Notes: generated by a model not told the origin, from the letters alone. Positions 1 to 10,212 are shown, counted from the first letter of the stretch. The stretch is 64,000 nucleotides of DNA from Bifidobacterium commune (GCF_900094885.1 NZ_FMBL01000001.1:214867-278866), one strand, 5' to 3'. Translations and numbers: made by a program.

Positions 1-225
1 CGCACGCAAATGGTACAGAATTCCTTCGAACAGTCTCAGGTGCAGTCAAATATCAGCAAATTGAATCAAGACGTCGAGGACGACCAGGCGCGCCTTGATG
101 GTTTGCAGGCAAGTCTGCCCGATCGTGCCCAAAAAATGGGAATGGTTCCTCAGCAAGGGCCATTGTCGATCGATCTGGAAGGTTATCAGCCACCAAGTGG
201 TCAACCGACAAGCGAAGGTCAGTGA
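1..225 (+). CDS. FtsL-like septum formation protein (3' part)
   Basis: The reading frame is open from the first base of the window, so only the last 74 residues are seen. The visible part is polar, with a short heptad-like stretch (Q/N/L/D rich) followed by a Pro/Gly-rich tail. This fits the extracytoplasmic coiled coil and tail of the small FtsL/DivIC-like protein that usually lies between rsmH (mraW) and ftsI in actinobacterial dcw clusters. The function is inferred from position: the membrane segment is outside the window. The stop is 3 bases before the ftsI start, so the two genes are probably co-translated. Confidence 0.6.
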   Translation, partial: RTQMVQNSFEQSQVQSNISKLNQDVEDDQARLDGLQASLPDRAQKMGMVPQQGPLSIDLEGYQPPSGQPTSEGQ

Positions 226-228
226 GAT

Positions 229-2028
229 ATGCGTACGCCTACAGGTAAGGCCAAAGTCGGACAATTCGTGTCGCGTTGCATTGCCATCGGGTCAGTGATT
301 GCGATTGTATTCGTTGTCTGCTTTGGTCAATTAATCAACCTTCAACTGTTGAATGGCCGCTGGATGGCTGAAGCTGCTGCCGCCGGACGAACCCTGCAAG
401 TTCCGGTGCACGCGATGCGTGGCAAGATTCTCGATGCCAATGGTGCGGTGCTTGCGCAGAGTGTGGAACGCTATACCATCATCGGCGATCCTGAGGCGGC
501 GCAGGCATATGAGCCGTTGTGCAACAAACAGGTTAGCAACAACTGCATTCAGCCGAAAAGTCAAGGGGGTCGTACCTTGGGTGTGGTTGGTGCCGCGCAG
601 GTGGCACGCTTGATTGCCCCGATATTGGGGATGGATGCCAAAGAGGTCGGCGGAAAACTGGCAGGCTCAGGTCGTTATGCCGTATTGAAGAAGAATGTCG
701 AACCCGCCGACAAGCGCAAGTTGGACAAACTCGGTCTGGGGGGCATCGTCTATGGAGAACTTTGCCAGAACCGTGCATATTCCGACGGCAACCTGCTGGG
801 TGCATTCCTTGGCGGAGTGGATGACAAAACCAACGGTGCATCTGGTATGGAACAGCTTGAGAACAAGGCGCTTTCCGGTTCTGACGGGTACAAGGTCTAC
901 CAGCAGGGCAATAACGGTGTGGAAATACCGGACACGCTGACCGATTCCAAGGCGGCTCGGAACGGAAGTGACGTCAAGCTGACCATTGATGCGGATGTGG
1001 ATTGGTTCGTCAAAAAGGTACTTACCGACGGCAAGTCTCGCTTCGGTGCGGATTGGGCGGTCGCCTGCGTGATGGACGTGCAGACTCATCAAATCATCGC
1101 CTTGGAAGATTCCGATAATATTTTGGCGGGAAGCGACCAAGCCAAGCTCAGTGTTTCTCGCGCGGTTTCCGAGACCTTCGAGCCCGGATCGATCGGCAAG
1201 ACTTTCACCGTGGCCGGTCTAATGCAGCATGGGGTTCACCAGCTTGGTGACCGATTCCAGGTCCCTGATCACTTGGATAAAAACAAACAGCAGTATCGTG
1301 ATTCTGATGATCATCCGATTTCCAATTGGACCTTGGCCGGCATCTTTGCGCAATCCTCCAATGTCGGTATGCTGATGGCTTCAGATAATTACCGCGATGA
1401 GGATCGCTACGACATGCTTACCAAATTCGGGATCGGGCAATCCACCGGTCTGAATCTTCCGGGGGAATCGAGTGGAACGTTGACGACTCCCAAGGTTTGG
1501 GACGGACGTACCCGTGACACCGTTCTGTTCGGGCAGGGTTACTCAACTAGCATTATCCAGTTAACCAACGCCGTCGCGACGGTGGCTGACGGCGGTGTGT
1601 ATCGCAAGCCATCCATCATCGTTTCGAGAACGGATTCCGACGGTCATGTCATCAACGAGCCGCAAGATCAGGGCACCCGCATCCTTGATCCGAATGTGAA
1701 TGCTCAACTGATGAATGCGATGGAGTCTGCTGCCGATCACTATCAGCAAACGGTGGGTGTTAACGGTTACCGCGTCGCTGGCAAGTCAGGAACTGCTCAG
1801 GTGGCGGGGTCCGGCGGCCGCCTCACTGGCATCGTGGGTGATTGGACAGGCATTCTGCCTGCGGATAATCCCCGTTTCGTCGTTACTGTGGCGATGAAAA
1901 ACCCGCAAGGCACATATGGCGGCATCACCAGCGGTACCTTGTTCAAGCAAATCGGTGAATTCCTTATGCAGAAGTATGAGGTACCGGCATCAAGCCCGCG
2001 CACCGATGCTATTCCTGTGTCATGGTGA
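229..2028 (+). CDS. ftsI: Septal peptidoglycan transpeptidase FtsI (PBP3 class)
   Basis: This class B penicillin-binding protein of 599 aa cross-links septal peptidoglycan outside the membrane as part of the divisome. A single N-terminal membrane anchor (about residues 19-40) is followed by a PBP dimerisation domain and a transpeptidase domain. All three active-site motifs are visible: SIGK with nucleophile S321, SSN at 376-378, and KSGT at 519-522. The ATG at 229 follows the ftsL-like stop by 3 bases. It is the second gene of the visible dcw cluster and has no PASTA repeats, so it is FtsI rather than a PASTA-type PBP. Confidence 0.95.
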   Translation: MRTPTGKAKVGQFVSRCIAIGSVIAIVFVVCFGQLINLQLLNGRWMAEAAAAGRTLQVPVHAMRGKILDANGAVLAQSVERYTIIGDPEAAQAYEPLCNKQVSNNCIQPKSQGGRTLGVVGAAQVARLIAPILGMDAKEVGGKLAGSGRYAVLKKNVEPADKRKLDKLGLGGIVYGELCQNRAYSDGNLLGAFLGGVDDKTNGASGMEQLENKALSGSDGYKVYQQGNNGVEIPDTLTDSKAARNGSDVKLTIDADVDWFVKKVLTDGKSRFGADWAVACVMDVQTHQIIALEDSDNILAGSDQAKLSVSRAVSETFEPGSIGKTFTVAGLMQHGVHQLGDRFQVPDHLDKNKQQYRDSDDHPISNWTLAGIFAQSSNVGMLMASDNYRDEDRYDMLTKFGIGQSTGLNLPGESSGTLTTPKVWDGRTRDTVLFGQGYSTSIIQLTNAVATVADGGVYRKPSIIVSRTDSDGHVINEPQDQGTRILDPNVNAQLMNAMESAADHYQQTVGVNGYRVAGKSGTAQVAGSGGRLTGIVGDWTGILPADNPRFVVTVAMKNPQGTYGGITSGTLFKQIGEFLMQKYEVPASSPRTDAIPVSW

Positions 2029-2095
2029 AATTGGTATGCGAGCCAATTGGACGGTGGAATCGAAGCATGTTGTCGAACAGTAAGGACTTGGAACT

Positions 2096-2983
2096 ATGAG
2101 TGCGGTGAGCAAATCGATGTCACGACGTGTCACTTTAGGTTATCTCGCGAGTCATTACGGATTCGAGCTCAGGCCTGGATTCGCCGATGGAGTCACGGTC
2201 ACCTCTGTAGCCGATACTTTGGATTCCGTACGGCCCGGATCGCTGTACGTACCTCGTGAAGGTGAAGAGTCGTCATGGCTCGCGCTGGCCGTCAGTCGAG
2301 GGGCTTATGCGATGTTGGTGCCGCCTTCGCAAGCTGATTTGGCGCATGAGATCGGTGTTCCGGTATTGCTGGGAACGCCTGACAATGTAACCTTCGGAGC
2401 TTTGGCGTCAGACATCGCTGGTGCTCCGGCAAATTCGATGGCGCTGTTCGTTGTTAGCGGCAAGGATGATGAGGAGACGCAGGCCGACGCTGTGCGCCTT
2501 GCAGACTTCCTTCATCTGATCGGCAATCCGGTAGGTCTGATTAGCGCCTCTGGATCAAGTTCGTTGGAGCGTGAACTTGAAGTCTCATATCCTTTGGGTA
2601 TTCTTGACGTCCAGCATCAGCTCGGTGTGTGTGCTGAGGACGGTGCGGCGGCAATGGTTATTTCGGCCGATGCCCATACGTTGCGTCCTGGCGCGCTTGA
2701 AAGTGTGGAGATCGACGTGTTGGGATCGATTGATCGTCTCGATCGTTTCGAAAAACAGCGGGCGCTGGAAAAAGCCCGACGGGACTTTGGATTCGTATTT
2801 GATAAGCAGAAGCATCTGGTTACCTGCACGGAAGAATCCGGATGGCTGGCTGGTCAGGCCGTCGATTCACAGAATCCGAAATCGCAGCAACGACTTTCAT
2901 TGGCCATCGCCATGGCCATGGATGCAGGTGTTCGACGTGGCAATATCCGCAGTGCCTTGCGAGTCTCGAAGGAGATGTTATGA
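2096..2983 (+). CDS. Degenerate MurE-like protein in the dcw murE slot
   Basis: This 295-aa protein sits between ftsI and murF, where murE normally lies. Residues about 35-60 resemble the Mur-ligase N-terminal fold (a 'TSVADTLDSVRPGSLYVP' stretch like the 'DSR..RPGDLY' region of MurE). Where the central domain should carry the P-loop GTNGKT, it has only 'GLISASGSSSLE', with no Lys-Thr pair. The C-terminal amino-acid-binding domain is largely absent, so it is about 200 aa shorter than MurE. It cannot be an active Mur ligase as read. The frame is intact, with ATG 2096 preceded by AAGGA, so it may keep a structural or regulatory role, or be decaying slowly. An intact murE lies at 30300-31934. 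Confidence 0.7.
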   Translation: MSAVSKSMSRRVTLGYLASHYGFELRPGFADGVTVTSVADTLDSVRPGSLYVPREGEESSWLALAVSRGAYAMLVPPSQADLAHEIGVPVLLGTPDNVTFGALASDIAGAPANSMALFVVSGKDDEETQADAVRLADFLHLIGNPVGLISASGSSSLERELEVSYPLGILDVQHQLGVCAEDGAAAMVISADAHTLRPGALESVEIDVLGSIDRLDRFEKQRALEKARRDFGFVFDKQKHLVTCTEESGWLAGQAVDSQNPKSQQRLSLAIAMAMDAGVRRGNIRSALRVSKEML

Positions 2984-3039
2984 GTCTTTTCTTTCGGCAA
3001 TTTCGATCAATATATCAATTTGAAAGTTTTACCTGTTTA

Positions 3040-3053
3040 GCTTGACGTCAAGC
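3040..3053. promoter_or_regulatory. 14-bp perfect palindrome upstream of murF
   Basis: GCTTGACGTCAAGC is a perfect palindrome without a loop. It lies in the 95-bp gap between the MurE-like gene and murF, 10 bp before the murF ribosome binding site (AAAGGAG at 3063-3069). The lack of a loop suits a dimeric protein-binding site better than an RNA hairpin. No regulator can be named. Confidence 0.4.
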
Positions 3054-3078
3054 AAGCAGCAACAAAGGAGCGCATACG

Positions 3079-4734
3079 TTGAATGACAACAAGGCCGGGG
3101 TGCATAGTCAGACCGCCGCGATGATGCCGATGACGGTCTCGGAGATCGTCGAGGCCGTCGGCGGCAAGATGGTCTCCGGTTCGCCTCAATTGCGGTCCGG
3201 CAGCACCGTGGTTACTTCAACGGTAAGCGATTCTCGGCAGATAGAACGAGGCGCCGTGTTCGTAGCCATAGCTGGCGATCGGGTTGACGGACATGATTTC
3301 GTGTCGCACGCAGGCTCTTTGGGGGCTGTTGCTGCATTGGTTGATCATGCGGTTGACGAAACTGATGACATTGTGCAAATCGTGGTTGACGACACGGTTG
3401 AGGCATTGGGTCGCTTGGCGCACCACAATATTGCTCGTCGTCGCCAACTGGGCACGGATTTCTCGGTAATTGGAATCACCGGGTCGGTTGGCAAAACTAC
3501 CACCAAGGATTTGTTGTATGCCCTGATGAGCAGCATGGGCGAAACGGTCGCACCGGTGGGTTCGTTCAACAATGAGATCGGGTTGCCGCTTACGGCACTC
3601 AAGGTCGGCGAGCATACGCGTTTCCTTATTGCGGAAATGGGAGCGAACCATGTCGGTGAGATTGCTGGGCTCACCAGTATTGTGCCTCCCGATTTATCGG
3701 TGGTCTTGAAAGTGGGGGTCGCGCATCTCGGTGAATTCGGTTCAGTCGATCGCATCGCACAGGCCAAAAGTGAGATTGTGCAGGGTCTTGTCCCCGGTGG
3801 CGTTGCTGTATTGAATGCGAACGACAAACATGTAGCGGCAATGTCGGCGATGGCACCTGGCGATGTGCGCTGGTTTGGTCTCGATGAGGACGGCTCTGAC
3901 ATCTCCATGATGAGTGCACGAGATGTCACCGTAGATGCCTGGGGCCGTCCGAGCTTTATCCTGGATGCTTTTGGAGAAGAACAAACGACGGTTCATCTTG
4001 GAATCGGAGGGGCTCACAATGTCATCAACGCACTTGCTGCGGCGAGCGTCGCTTCGTACTTTGGTATGGCGATTGCCGATATTGCTTTTGAGTTGGGCCG
4101 TATACAGCGGATTAGCCCGCACCGGATGGCTGTGTCCTCGGTTGATTTGGGAGACGGATCGGCTTCGTTCACTCTTATTGACGATTCCTTCAACGCCAAT
4201 CCTGATTCGATGAAGGCCGGCTTGAACGGCCTGGCCCGCTGGGAAAAAACTGATGTTTCCGCTGTTCCTATCAGCGAGAGGGATGGGAAAGATGTCTCTG
4301 AGCCCTATCGCATTGCTGTTTTAGGTGCGATGCTTGAGCTCGGTGGTGATGAGCTGGAGCTGCACAGGCAGATCGGCGCCTATGCTGCTTCCTTAGGGCT
4401 CAACGAGATTATCGCTGTGGGCAATAAGGCCGACAATCATTTTGATCAGCTTGCATCGGCTGTGGCGCAGGGGGCCCGCGAACAAATCAACGACATCGAC
4501 ACGCCGAGCAACATCTTCGAGGATGCTGACGGCGATATTCGGCGTACCCCCATTATGGTGCAATGGGTACATGGTGCCGATGAGGCTGAGCGGCTTGTAG
4601 CCGATGCCGCCCGTCGACATGAGGATACCGTTGTGTTGCTAAAAGGCTCGCATCTTTCAGGGCTTTCTGCCTTGGCCGACCGCTGGTCGTGCGTCCCATC
4701 GCAACAGCATATAGAAGTGGAGCCGGAACATTGA
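3079..4734 (+). CDS. murF: UDP-MurNAc-tripeptide:D-Ala-D-Ala ligase MurF
   Basis: This cytoplasmic ATP-dependent ligase adds D-Ala-D-Ala to UDP-MurNAc-tripeptide. The three Mur-ligase domains are present: an N-terminal UDP-binding domain ('DSRQIERGAVFVAIAGDRVDGHDF'-type region), a central ATPase with GSVGKTTTKD, and a C-terminal domain. At 551 aa it is longer than typical (about 450-480), mainly from a polar insertion near residues 395-415 and 475-495. It starts at TTG 3079, chosen because AAAGGAG ends 9 bases upstream and no in-frame ATG is nearby. Its stop overlaps the mraY start. Confidence 0.95.
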   Translation: MNDNKAGVHSQTAAMMPMTVSEIVEAVGGKMVSGSPQLRSGSTVVTSTVSDSRQIERGAVFVAIAGDRVDGHDFVSHAGSLGAVAALVDHAVDETDDIVQIVVDDTVEALGRLAHHNIARRRQLGTDFSVIGITGSVGKTTTKDLLYALMSSMGETVAPVGSFNNEIGLPLTALKVGEHTRFLIAEMGANHVGEIAGLTSIVPPDLSVVLKVGVAHLGEFGSVDRIAQAKSEIVQGLVPGGVAVLNANDKHVAAMSAMAPGDVRWFGLDEDGSDISMMSARDVTVDAWGRPSFILDAFGEEQTTVHLGIGGAHNVINALAAASVASYFGMAIADIAFELGRIQRISPHRMAVSSVDLGDGSASFTLIDDSFNANPDSMKAGLNGLARWEKTDVSAVPISERDGKDVSEPYRIAVLGAMLELGGDELELHRQIGAYAASLGLNEIIAVGNKADNHFDQLASAVAQGAREQINDIDTPSNIFEDADGDIRRTPIMVQWVHGADEAERLVADAARRHEDTVVLLKGSHLSGLSALADRWSCVPSQQHIEVEPEH

Positions 4735-5834
4735 TTTCCCTCATCATCGGCATTGTCGTTTCGCTAGTGGTCGTGATGGCCGGCACGCCGGTCATGATCA
4801 ACTTGGTACATCAATTACATTACGGCCAATACATTCGTCAGGATGGTCCTCAGTCGCATTTGCTTAAGCGCGGTACCGCCACCATGGGCGGTGTGGTCAT
4901 CCTTTTGGCCGTGGTTCTTGGATGGGGCATGTCCGCGATCTATCGTGCGCTGGTCAGCGGTCAGAGCATCTCATGGTCGGCAATCCTTGTGCTTTTCGCT
5001 ATGGTGTCTATGGGTGCCCTGGGCTTTATCGATGACTTCGCCAAGGTGCGTAAAAAGCAGAATACCGGTCTGTCGGTGGGTGGTAAGTTCTTTGGTCAGT
5101 TTGTGTTCGCGACCATCTATGCGGTTCTTGCGTTGCTGATCCCTACCAAGTCCGGTTTCCCGTCAGCTCAGGCCGGCATGAGTTTTATCGAACATCCCTT
5201 CTTTAGCTTTGAATTTGCGGGGAAGACCGTCGCCATCATCATCTTCGTTATCTGGGTCAATTTCCTGATGACGGCCTGGACCAACGCGGTCAACCTCACG
5301 GATGGTCTTGACGGACTTGCCACGGGATCATCCATGATTTCCCTGACGGGATATACGCTCATCGCTTTTTGGGAAAGCTACCATATCAAGGGTGGCGCCA
5401 AAACGGGTTATGCGTATGCAATCTCAGACCCTCTGGATTTGACGATTATCGCAGCGTGTGCAGCTGTAGCGTGCTTCGGGTTCTTGTGGTACAACTCCAA
5501 TCCCGCCTCCATTTTCATGGGTGACACCGGCTCCCTGGCGTTGGGCGGTCTGTTCGCAGCGCTTTCCATTGCCACTCATACTGAGTTCCTCGCCGTCATC
5601 ATCGGTGGACTTTACGTTATCGAAGCGATGAGCGATGTTATTCAGGTCGGTTGCTTCAAGCTCACTCATAAGCGTGTGTTCAAGATGGCGCCGATTCACC
5701 ATCATTTCGAACTGATGGGTTGGAGCGAACAAAAAGTTGTAGTTCGCTTCTGGATGATTGAATCCATCTTCATGCTTATCGGTGTGATGTTTTTCTACGC
5801 GGATTGGGCTTCGCGCTCGGGGCTCCTGTTCTAA
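4731..5834 (+). CDS. mraY: Phospho-MurNAc-pentapeptide translocase MraY
   Basis: This polytopic membrane enzyme transfers phospho-MurNAc-pentapeptide to undecaprenyl phosphate, making lipid I. About ten hydrophobic segments are visible, with the hallmark NLTDGLDGLA loop, an FMGDTGS motif and the C-terminal HHHFE cytoplasmic loop. The start is taken as TTG 4731 (M-I-S-L-I-I-G), overlapping the murF TGA, with GTGGAG upstream. A further in-frame GTG at 4689 lies inside murF and would add a hydrophilic stretch not expected before the first membrane helix. Length 367 aa is typical. Confidence 0.95.
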   Translation: MISLIIGIVVSLVVVMAGTPVMINLVHQLHYGQYIRQDGPQSHLLKRGTATMGGVVILLAVVLGWGMSAIYRALVSGQSISWSAILVLFAMVSMGALGFIDDFAKVRKKQNTGLSVGGKFFGQFVFATIYAVLALLIPTKSGFPSAQAGMSFIEHPFFSFEFAGKTVAIIIFVIWVNFLMTAWTNAVNLTDGLDGLATGSSMISLTGYTLIAFWESYHIKGGAKTGYAYAISDPLDLTIIAACAAVACFGFLWYNSNPASIFMGDTGSLALGGLFAALSIATHTEFLAVIIGGLYVIEAMSDVIQVGCFKLTHKRVFKMAPIHHHFELMGWSEQKVVVRFWMIESIFMLIGVMFFYADWASRSGLLF

Positions 5835-5887
5835 GTGAATGCGTCAAATAGGCGGGCTTGTACGTTCGGTGGAAAGGTGGATTGCAA

Positions 5888-7387
5888 ATGCCGGCGATAG
5901 AGGATTTGGACTTTACCAGACTGCATCGTGATGATGATGCTGGCACCGCTCAGTTTGATGTAAGCGATAAAACCGTGCTTGTGGCCGGCCTTGGGGTCTC
6001 CGGTTCGGGGGCCGTCGAAGCTTTGTGTGGACGTGCAAAACGAGTGATAAGTGTAGACGAAAAAAACTCAGAAGCTGATTTGCATTCCTTTGCCGACATC
6101 GCTTGGGATGGCATTGATCTGGTTGTCGTTTCACCTGTTTTCAATCCGCGCACGCCGTTCATCCTGGAGGCGCAGAGACGGCATATTCCCGTTATCAGTG
6201 AGGTTGAATTGGGTTGGACCTTACGTGTTGCTTCCAAGCGATCAAAAAGTGGGAGTCCTGCTGCATGGATTGGCATAACAGGCACCAACGGAAAAACGTC
6301 CACCACCCAGATGGTTTCGGCCATGCTTGCCCACTGCGGCATGAACGCACCGACTGTGGGCAATATCGGAACTTCGGTCAGTGTGGCTGCCACGCATGAC
6401 GAATATGATGTATTGTGCGTGGAATTAAGCAGTTTCCAGATGCATTTCACCGATTCGGTCGAATTGGATTGTGCCGTCATTACCAATATCGCGGCGGATC
6501 ATCTCGACTGGCACGGAGGAATGGAGAATTATGCGGCCGACAAGGCCAAAGTGTTCCATCATGTCCGACGCGTACTGGTCTTTAACGCCGACGATGAAAG
6601 GGTTACCGCGTTGGCTAAGGCGGCTCAAACGGGACCCCAATGCCGTAAAGTCGGTTTCACGCTTGGTGTTCCGGCACCGGGACAGATTGGTGTTGCCGAC
6701 GGGTGGATCGTTGACGCCAGCGGCCTGGCGGGTGCACCTGTCGGTGCTATGAATGCGTTGGCCAAGATTACCGATTTCCCGCATTTATGTGAACCGAATG
6801 GCACCGTCTACCCGCATCTCTTGGCTGATTCCATTGCTGCCCTTTCGCTGGCCACTGGCCTTGGCGCCGATCCCGGGCATTGTCTTGAAGCTCTGCGCGT
6901 ATTCGCACCGGGTGGACACCGCATTCAAACCGTTGCCACGGCTGAACTCAAAGATGGCGAGGTTATCCGGTTTGTGGATGATTCAAAGGCCACTAATGCG
7001 CATGCCGCCCATGCCTCACTTTCTAGTTACAAACCCAAGTCGGTAGTTTGGATCGCCGGTGGATTGGCGAAGGGCGCTCGCTTCGAAAAACTGGTCTCTG
7101 ATCAGGCGAAGACGATTAAGGCCGCCGTCATTATCGGCGTTGACCAGCAACCTATGGTCAATGCATTCAAGACCAGCGCTCCCGACGTTCCCCTGACACT
7201 TATCGACCCGGAAGATCGCGAGAGTGTCATGGCTCGTGCGGTTGAAGCTGCCGGACAATATGTGGCGGACGGGGACGTGGTATTGATGGCACCGGCATGC
7301 GCCTCTATGGATCAGTTCGCCTCCTACGCAGAACGTGGTGCACGGTTTACCGATGCCGCACGTCAATGGGTGCGTGCACATGGTTAA
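5888..7387 (+). CDS. murD: UDP-MurNAc-L-alanine:D-glutamate ligase MurD
   Basis: This enzyme adds D-glutamate to UDP-MurNAc-L-Ala in the cytoplasm. The N-terminal Rossmann-like domain contains [12 protein letters not shown], the central ATP loop reads [14 protein letters not shown], and the C-terminal domain contains [13 protein letters not shown] 5888 is chosen because AAAGGTGGA lies 6-7 bases upstream; TTG codons at 5858 and 5882 are in frame but less likely. At 499 aa it is slightly long. Its stop overlaps the start of ftsW by 8 bases. Confidence 0.95.
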   Translation: MPAIEDLDFTRLHRDDDAGTAQFDVSDKTVLVAGLGVSGSGAVEALCGRAKRVISVDEKNSEADLHSFADIAWDGIDLVVVSPVFNPRTPFILEAQRRHIPVISEVELGWTLRVASKRSKSGSPAAWIGITGTNGKTSTTQMVSAMLAHCGMNAPTVGNIGTSVSVAATHDEYDVLCVELSSFQMHFTDSVELDCAVITNIAADHLDWHGGMENYAADKAKVFHHVRRVLVFNADDERVTALAKAAQTGPQCRKVGFTLGVPAPGQIGVADGWIVDASGLAGAPVGAMNALAKITDFPHLCEPNGTVYPHLLADSIAALSLATGLGADPGHCLEALRVFAPGGHRIQTVATAELKDGEVIRFVDDSKATNAHAAHASLSSYKPKSVVWIAGGLAKGARFEKLVSDQAKTIKAAVIIGVDQQPMVNAFKTSAPDVPLTLIDPEDRESVMARAVEAAGQYVADGDVVLMAPACASMDQFASYAERGARFTDAARQWVRAHG

Positions 7388-8783
7388 ACGAATTTATGAC
7401 AGTGACGACGTGAAATCGTCGAAACGGACCAATCAAAAGAAGCAACGGAGGCGTAAGCCTACATCCAAGGATGTCATGGTCAATGCTGTGACGCAAATCG
7501 CCCAATCGGGAAAGGGTAATGGCAAGAATAAGTCGCGTCTTGACATCTTTTATAGCAAGGCCACTCCGCAACAATCCTCGGAACCTGCCACGACAGAAAA
7601 CTCGTCTGATGGCATCACCGTATCCGACTACACCGGTTTGCGTGCATTGCTTAATCCGCTCTGGTGCAACTATGGTTTCCGTCTCGCTGTTGTCATACTG
7701 ACATGTTTCGGCGTGGTCATGGTATTTTCAGCTTCTTCGGTAACCATGATCGCTGCCAAACTTTCGCCTTGGAAACAGGCTTTAAACCAAGGGACATATT
7801 GCATTCTAGGCTTGGTTATCTGTTATGCGGCGACACGCGCACGCGCCGATTTCTATCGAAAAATTTCATTCTGGTTTGTGATGTTCTCCATTGTGCTGCA
7901 GCTCATGACCATGACTCCGCTGGGTGTAGAGGTCAACGGCAACAAGGGATGGATTGGCATACGTAACGTCTTTACCATGCAGCCGGCTGAAGTTATGAAG
8001 CTTGCGTTGTGCATCTGGATGCCGTGGGCCATCGTGACGGCTACCGATCACTTCAAGAAAGAAGGGCCCAAAACGTATGGGCCCTCGATCGTCGTTTTTT
8101 TGGTTTGCTTGGCTGCAGTGATGCTTGGCGGTGATTTGGGAACGGCGCTTATTCTCGTTGCAATCGGCGTCACCGCGATGCTGGTCGGAGGTTTTCCCAC
8201 TAAATGGTTGGTGAGCTCAGGTTTGGCGCTTCTTGCCGCGGTTCTTGTGTTTGTCGTCACCAGCCCGAATCGTATGCTCAGGATCACAGCGGCTTATCGT
8301 CCATGTCCGACGACGGCTCTGCAGGGTGAATGCTACCAGGCCATGCACGCAAAATACGCCATGGCATCAGGGGGATTCTTTGGTGTCGGCATCGGCAATT
8401 CGCGCGAGAAGTGGAACTATTTGCCCGAGGCCCACAACGATTTCATCTTCGCCATTATCGGCGAGGAAACAGGCTTTATCGGAGCTGCGATCATTATTCT
8501 GCTCTTTGTTGTTCTTGGCTGGTGCATGTTCACCATAGCGTTGCAGACCCCAGACAAATACGCCTCTCGTGCATTGATTTGCATTGCGATCTGGATTGTT
8601 GGGCAGGCACTGGTCAACATCATGGTCGTCATAGGTCTGTTACCGGTTATGGGTGTGCCGTTGCCGTTTGTTTCTGCCGGTGGCTCAAGTTTGGTGATGT
8701 GCTTGTCTGCTGCAGGGGTCGCTGTCAGTATGATGAAGATGCAACCGCAGATTCGGGCCGATGTTACGGCGTTGAGTCTGTGA
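7380..8783 (+). CDS. ftsW: Lipid II-polymerising SEDS protein FtsW
   Basis: This SEDS-family glycosyltransferase acts with FtsI at the septum. About ten membrane helices follow a hydrophilic, Lys/Arg-rich cytoplasmic N-terminal extension of about 90 residues. Family motifs are visible: '[15 protein letters not shown]' and '[19 protein letters not shown]'. ATG 7380 overlaps the murD stop by 8 bases and gives 467 aa. An in-frame GTG at 7335 lies further inside murD. The long basic N-terminus is seen in several actinobacterial FtsW proteins and may contact cytoplasmic partners. Confidence 0.93.
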   Translation: MVKRIYDSDDVKSSKRTNQKKQRRRKPTSKDVMVNAVTQIAQSGKGNGKNKSRLDIFYSKATPQQSSEPATTENSSDGITVSDYTGLRALLNPLWCNYGFRLAVVILTCFGVVMVFSASSVTMIAAKLSPWKQALNQGTYCILGLVICYAATRARADFYRKISFWFVMFSIVLQLMTMTPLGVEVNGNKGWIGIRNVFTMQPAEVMKLALCIWMPWAIVTATDHFKKEGPKTYGPSIVVFLVCLAAVMLGGDLGTALILVAIGVTAMLVGGFPTKWLVSSGLALLAAVLVFVVTSPNRMLRITAAYRPCPTTALQGECYQAMHAKYAMASGGFFGVGIGNSREKWNYLPEAHNDFIFAIIGEETGFIGAAIIILLFVVLGWCMFTIALQTPDKYASRALICIAIWIVGQALVNIMVVIGLLPVMGVPLPFVSAGGSSLVMCLSAAGVAVSMMKMQPQIRADVTALSL

Positions 8784-8818
8784 GGGCATAGGCGACCTGA
8801 AAGACAAGGATGAACGGA

Positions 8819-10045
8819 ATGGAACATATCGTACTGGCCGGTGGGGGAACTGCCGGACATGTCAACCCATTGCTTAGCGTTGCCTCGGCCATCAAGCAGG
8901 CACAGCCTCAGGCGGCATTGAGCGTCATCGGAACGGATGTCGGTCTGGAGCGTGATCTGGTGCCGCAGGCTGGTTTCGAGCTGGATGCCATCGCCAAAGT
9001 TCCGTTCCCCAGACGTCCTGATATGCAGGCACTGCGGTTCCCCGGTCGTTGGAGGCATGTGCAGAAGAAGGTCCGCGAAATTCTTGAGCGTCGCCAGTGC
9101 GATGTGGTGGTCGGTTTTGGGGGCTATGTCTCCGCGCCAGTTTATACGGTGGCTCATTCAATGGGGTTGCCCATCGTCATTCACGAGCAAAATGCGCGGG
9201 CTGGCATGGCGAACAAGCTGGGTGCCCGCTGGGCCGATTTCATTGGCACGGCTTATGAAAACACGGGAATCAAGGCACGCAAAGGCGCCGAACTTCGCCG
9301 TGTCGGTTTGCCATTGCGTTCGGAGATGGCGAATTTGTGCCAAAGGGTTGACCGGGACAAGATGGCGGTTCGTCAGCAAGCGGCGCGCCAATTGGGAGTC
9401 GATCCAAACCGTCCGTTGTTGGTGGTTACCGGTGGTTCGCTCGGAGCGGTCAGCCTCAATGAGGCAATAAGTGATGCAGCGGCCGAATTGCTTGATGTTA
9501 CTCAGGTCATCCATCTGACCGGAAGGGGAAAAAGCGATGAGGTTCGCCGACGTGTTGCGCAGAGTGCGGGTGATCGCGTGATGACCGATCTCGACCCGGC
9601 TCATGCCGGCCATGGCGATTATCATATCGCAGAATATTTGGAGCGCATCGATTTGGCTTTTGCCGCGGCAGATCTTGTGGTGTGCCGTTCTGGTGCCGGA
9701 ACGGTCAGTGAATTGGCGGCCATCGGCATGCCTGCAGTGTATGTGCCGTTGCCTATCGGCAACGGTGAGCAGCGTTTCAATGCCCAGCCTGTGGTGCAGG
9801 CGGGTGGCGGGCTCATCGTTTCGGACGATGACTTTTCGCCGCGCTGGGTTCGGGAGCATATTCCGTCACTGCTGTCAGACCGTCAGAGTCTCGAAGTCAT
9901 GGGAAGCAAGGCGTATGGCTACGGTATTCGTAATGCAGCAGAAACGATGGCGAAGGTGGTTCTCTACTTGGCTGAGAAAAATCGCGATGAACAAAGCTTG
10001 ACTGCTGCCATGAGCGCAAAACGGATCGCGATTTCGGATCGGTAA
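8819..10045 (+). CDS. murG: UDP-GlcNAc:lipid I glycosyltransferase MurG
   Basis: This GT28-family enzyme converts lipid I to lipid II on the inner face of the membrane. The N-terminal loop [20 protein letters not shown] and EQNARAG, and the C-terminal UDP-GlcNAc site ([19 protein letters not shown]) are all present. Two starts are possible: ATG 8810, where AAGG would abut the codon, and ATG 8819, where AAGGA is 8 bases upstream. The latter is preferred and gives 408 aa. The protein is longer than E. coli MurG (355 aa), with an extra charged region near residues 170-195. Confidence 0.94.
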   Translation: MEHIVLAGGGTAGHVNPLLSVASAIKQAQPQAALSVIGTDVGLERDLVPQAGFELDAIAKVPFPRRPDMQALRFPGRWRHVQKKVREILERRQCDVVVGFGGYVSAPVYTVAHSMGLPIVIHEQNARAGMANKLGARWADFIGTAYENTGIKARKGAELRRVGLPLRSEMANLCQRVDRDKMAVRQQAARQLGVDPNRPLLVVTGGSLGAVSLNEAISDAAAELLDVTQVIHLTGRGKSDEVRRRVAQSAGDRVMTDLDPAHAGHGDYHIAEYLERIDLAFAAADLVVCRSGAGTVSELAAIGMPAVYVPLPIGNGEQRFNAQPVVQAGGGLIVSDDDFSPRWVREHIPSLLSDRQSLEVMGSKAYGYGIRNAAETMAKVVLYLAEKNRDEQSLTAAMSAKRIAISDR

Positions 10046-10133
10046 TACGAGAAATGATTTGTGCGACTTCTGATGAGCAGGGATATCATCAAGGGCAATT
10101 TGCGAGCAGTCTGCGTGGGTTTGCGTTTTGGGC

Positions 10134-10162
10134 TTCGACATTGTGCATGTATCAGGTATAAC
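10134..10162 (+). promoter_or_regulatory. Probable promoter for murC-ftsQ
   Basis: A -35-like TTCGAC (10134-10139) is separated by 17 bases from a -10 TATAAC (10157-10162) in the 167-bp gap after murG. A small inverted repeat, GATAAG and CTTATC, lies just downstream. This is the largest gap in the later dcw cluster and suggests murC-ftsQ has its own promoter. Confidence 0.5.
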
Positions 10163-10212
10163 GGAGATAAGCAAGTTCTTATCGGCAGCAACCAACGTCC
10201 AAGGAGCGTATC

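Noticed and set aside
2980-3045. A 21-codon frame starting at ATG 2980, overlapping the MurE-like gene stop
   Set aside because: Too short and without homology; the palindrome at 3040-3053 overlaps its end, and composition is not coding-like.
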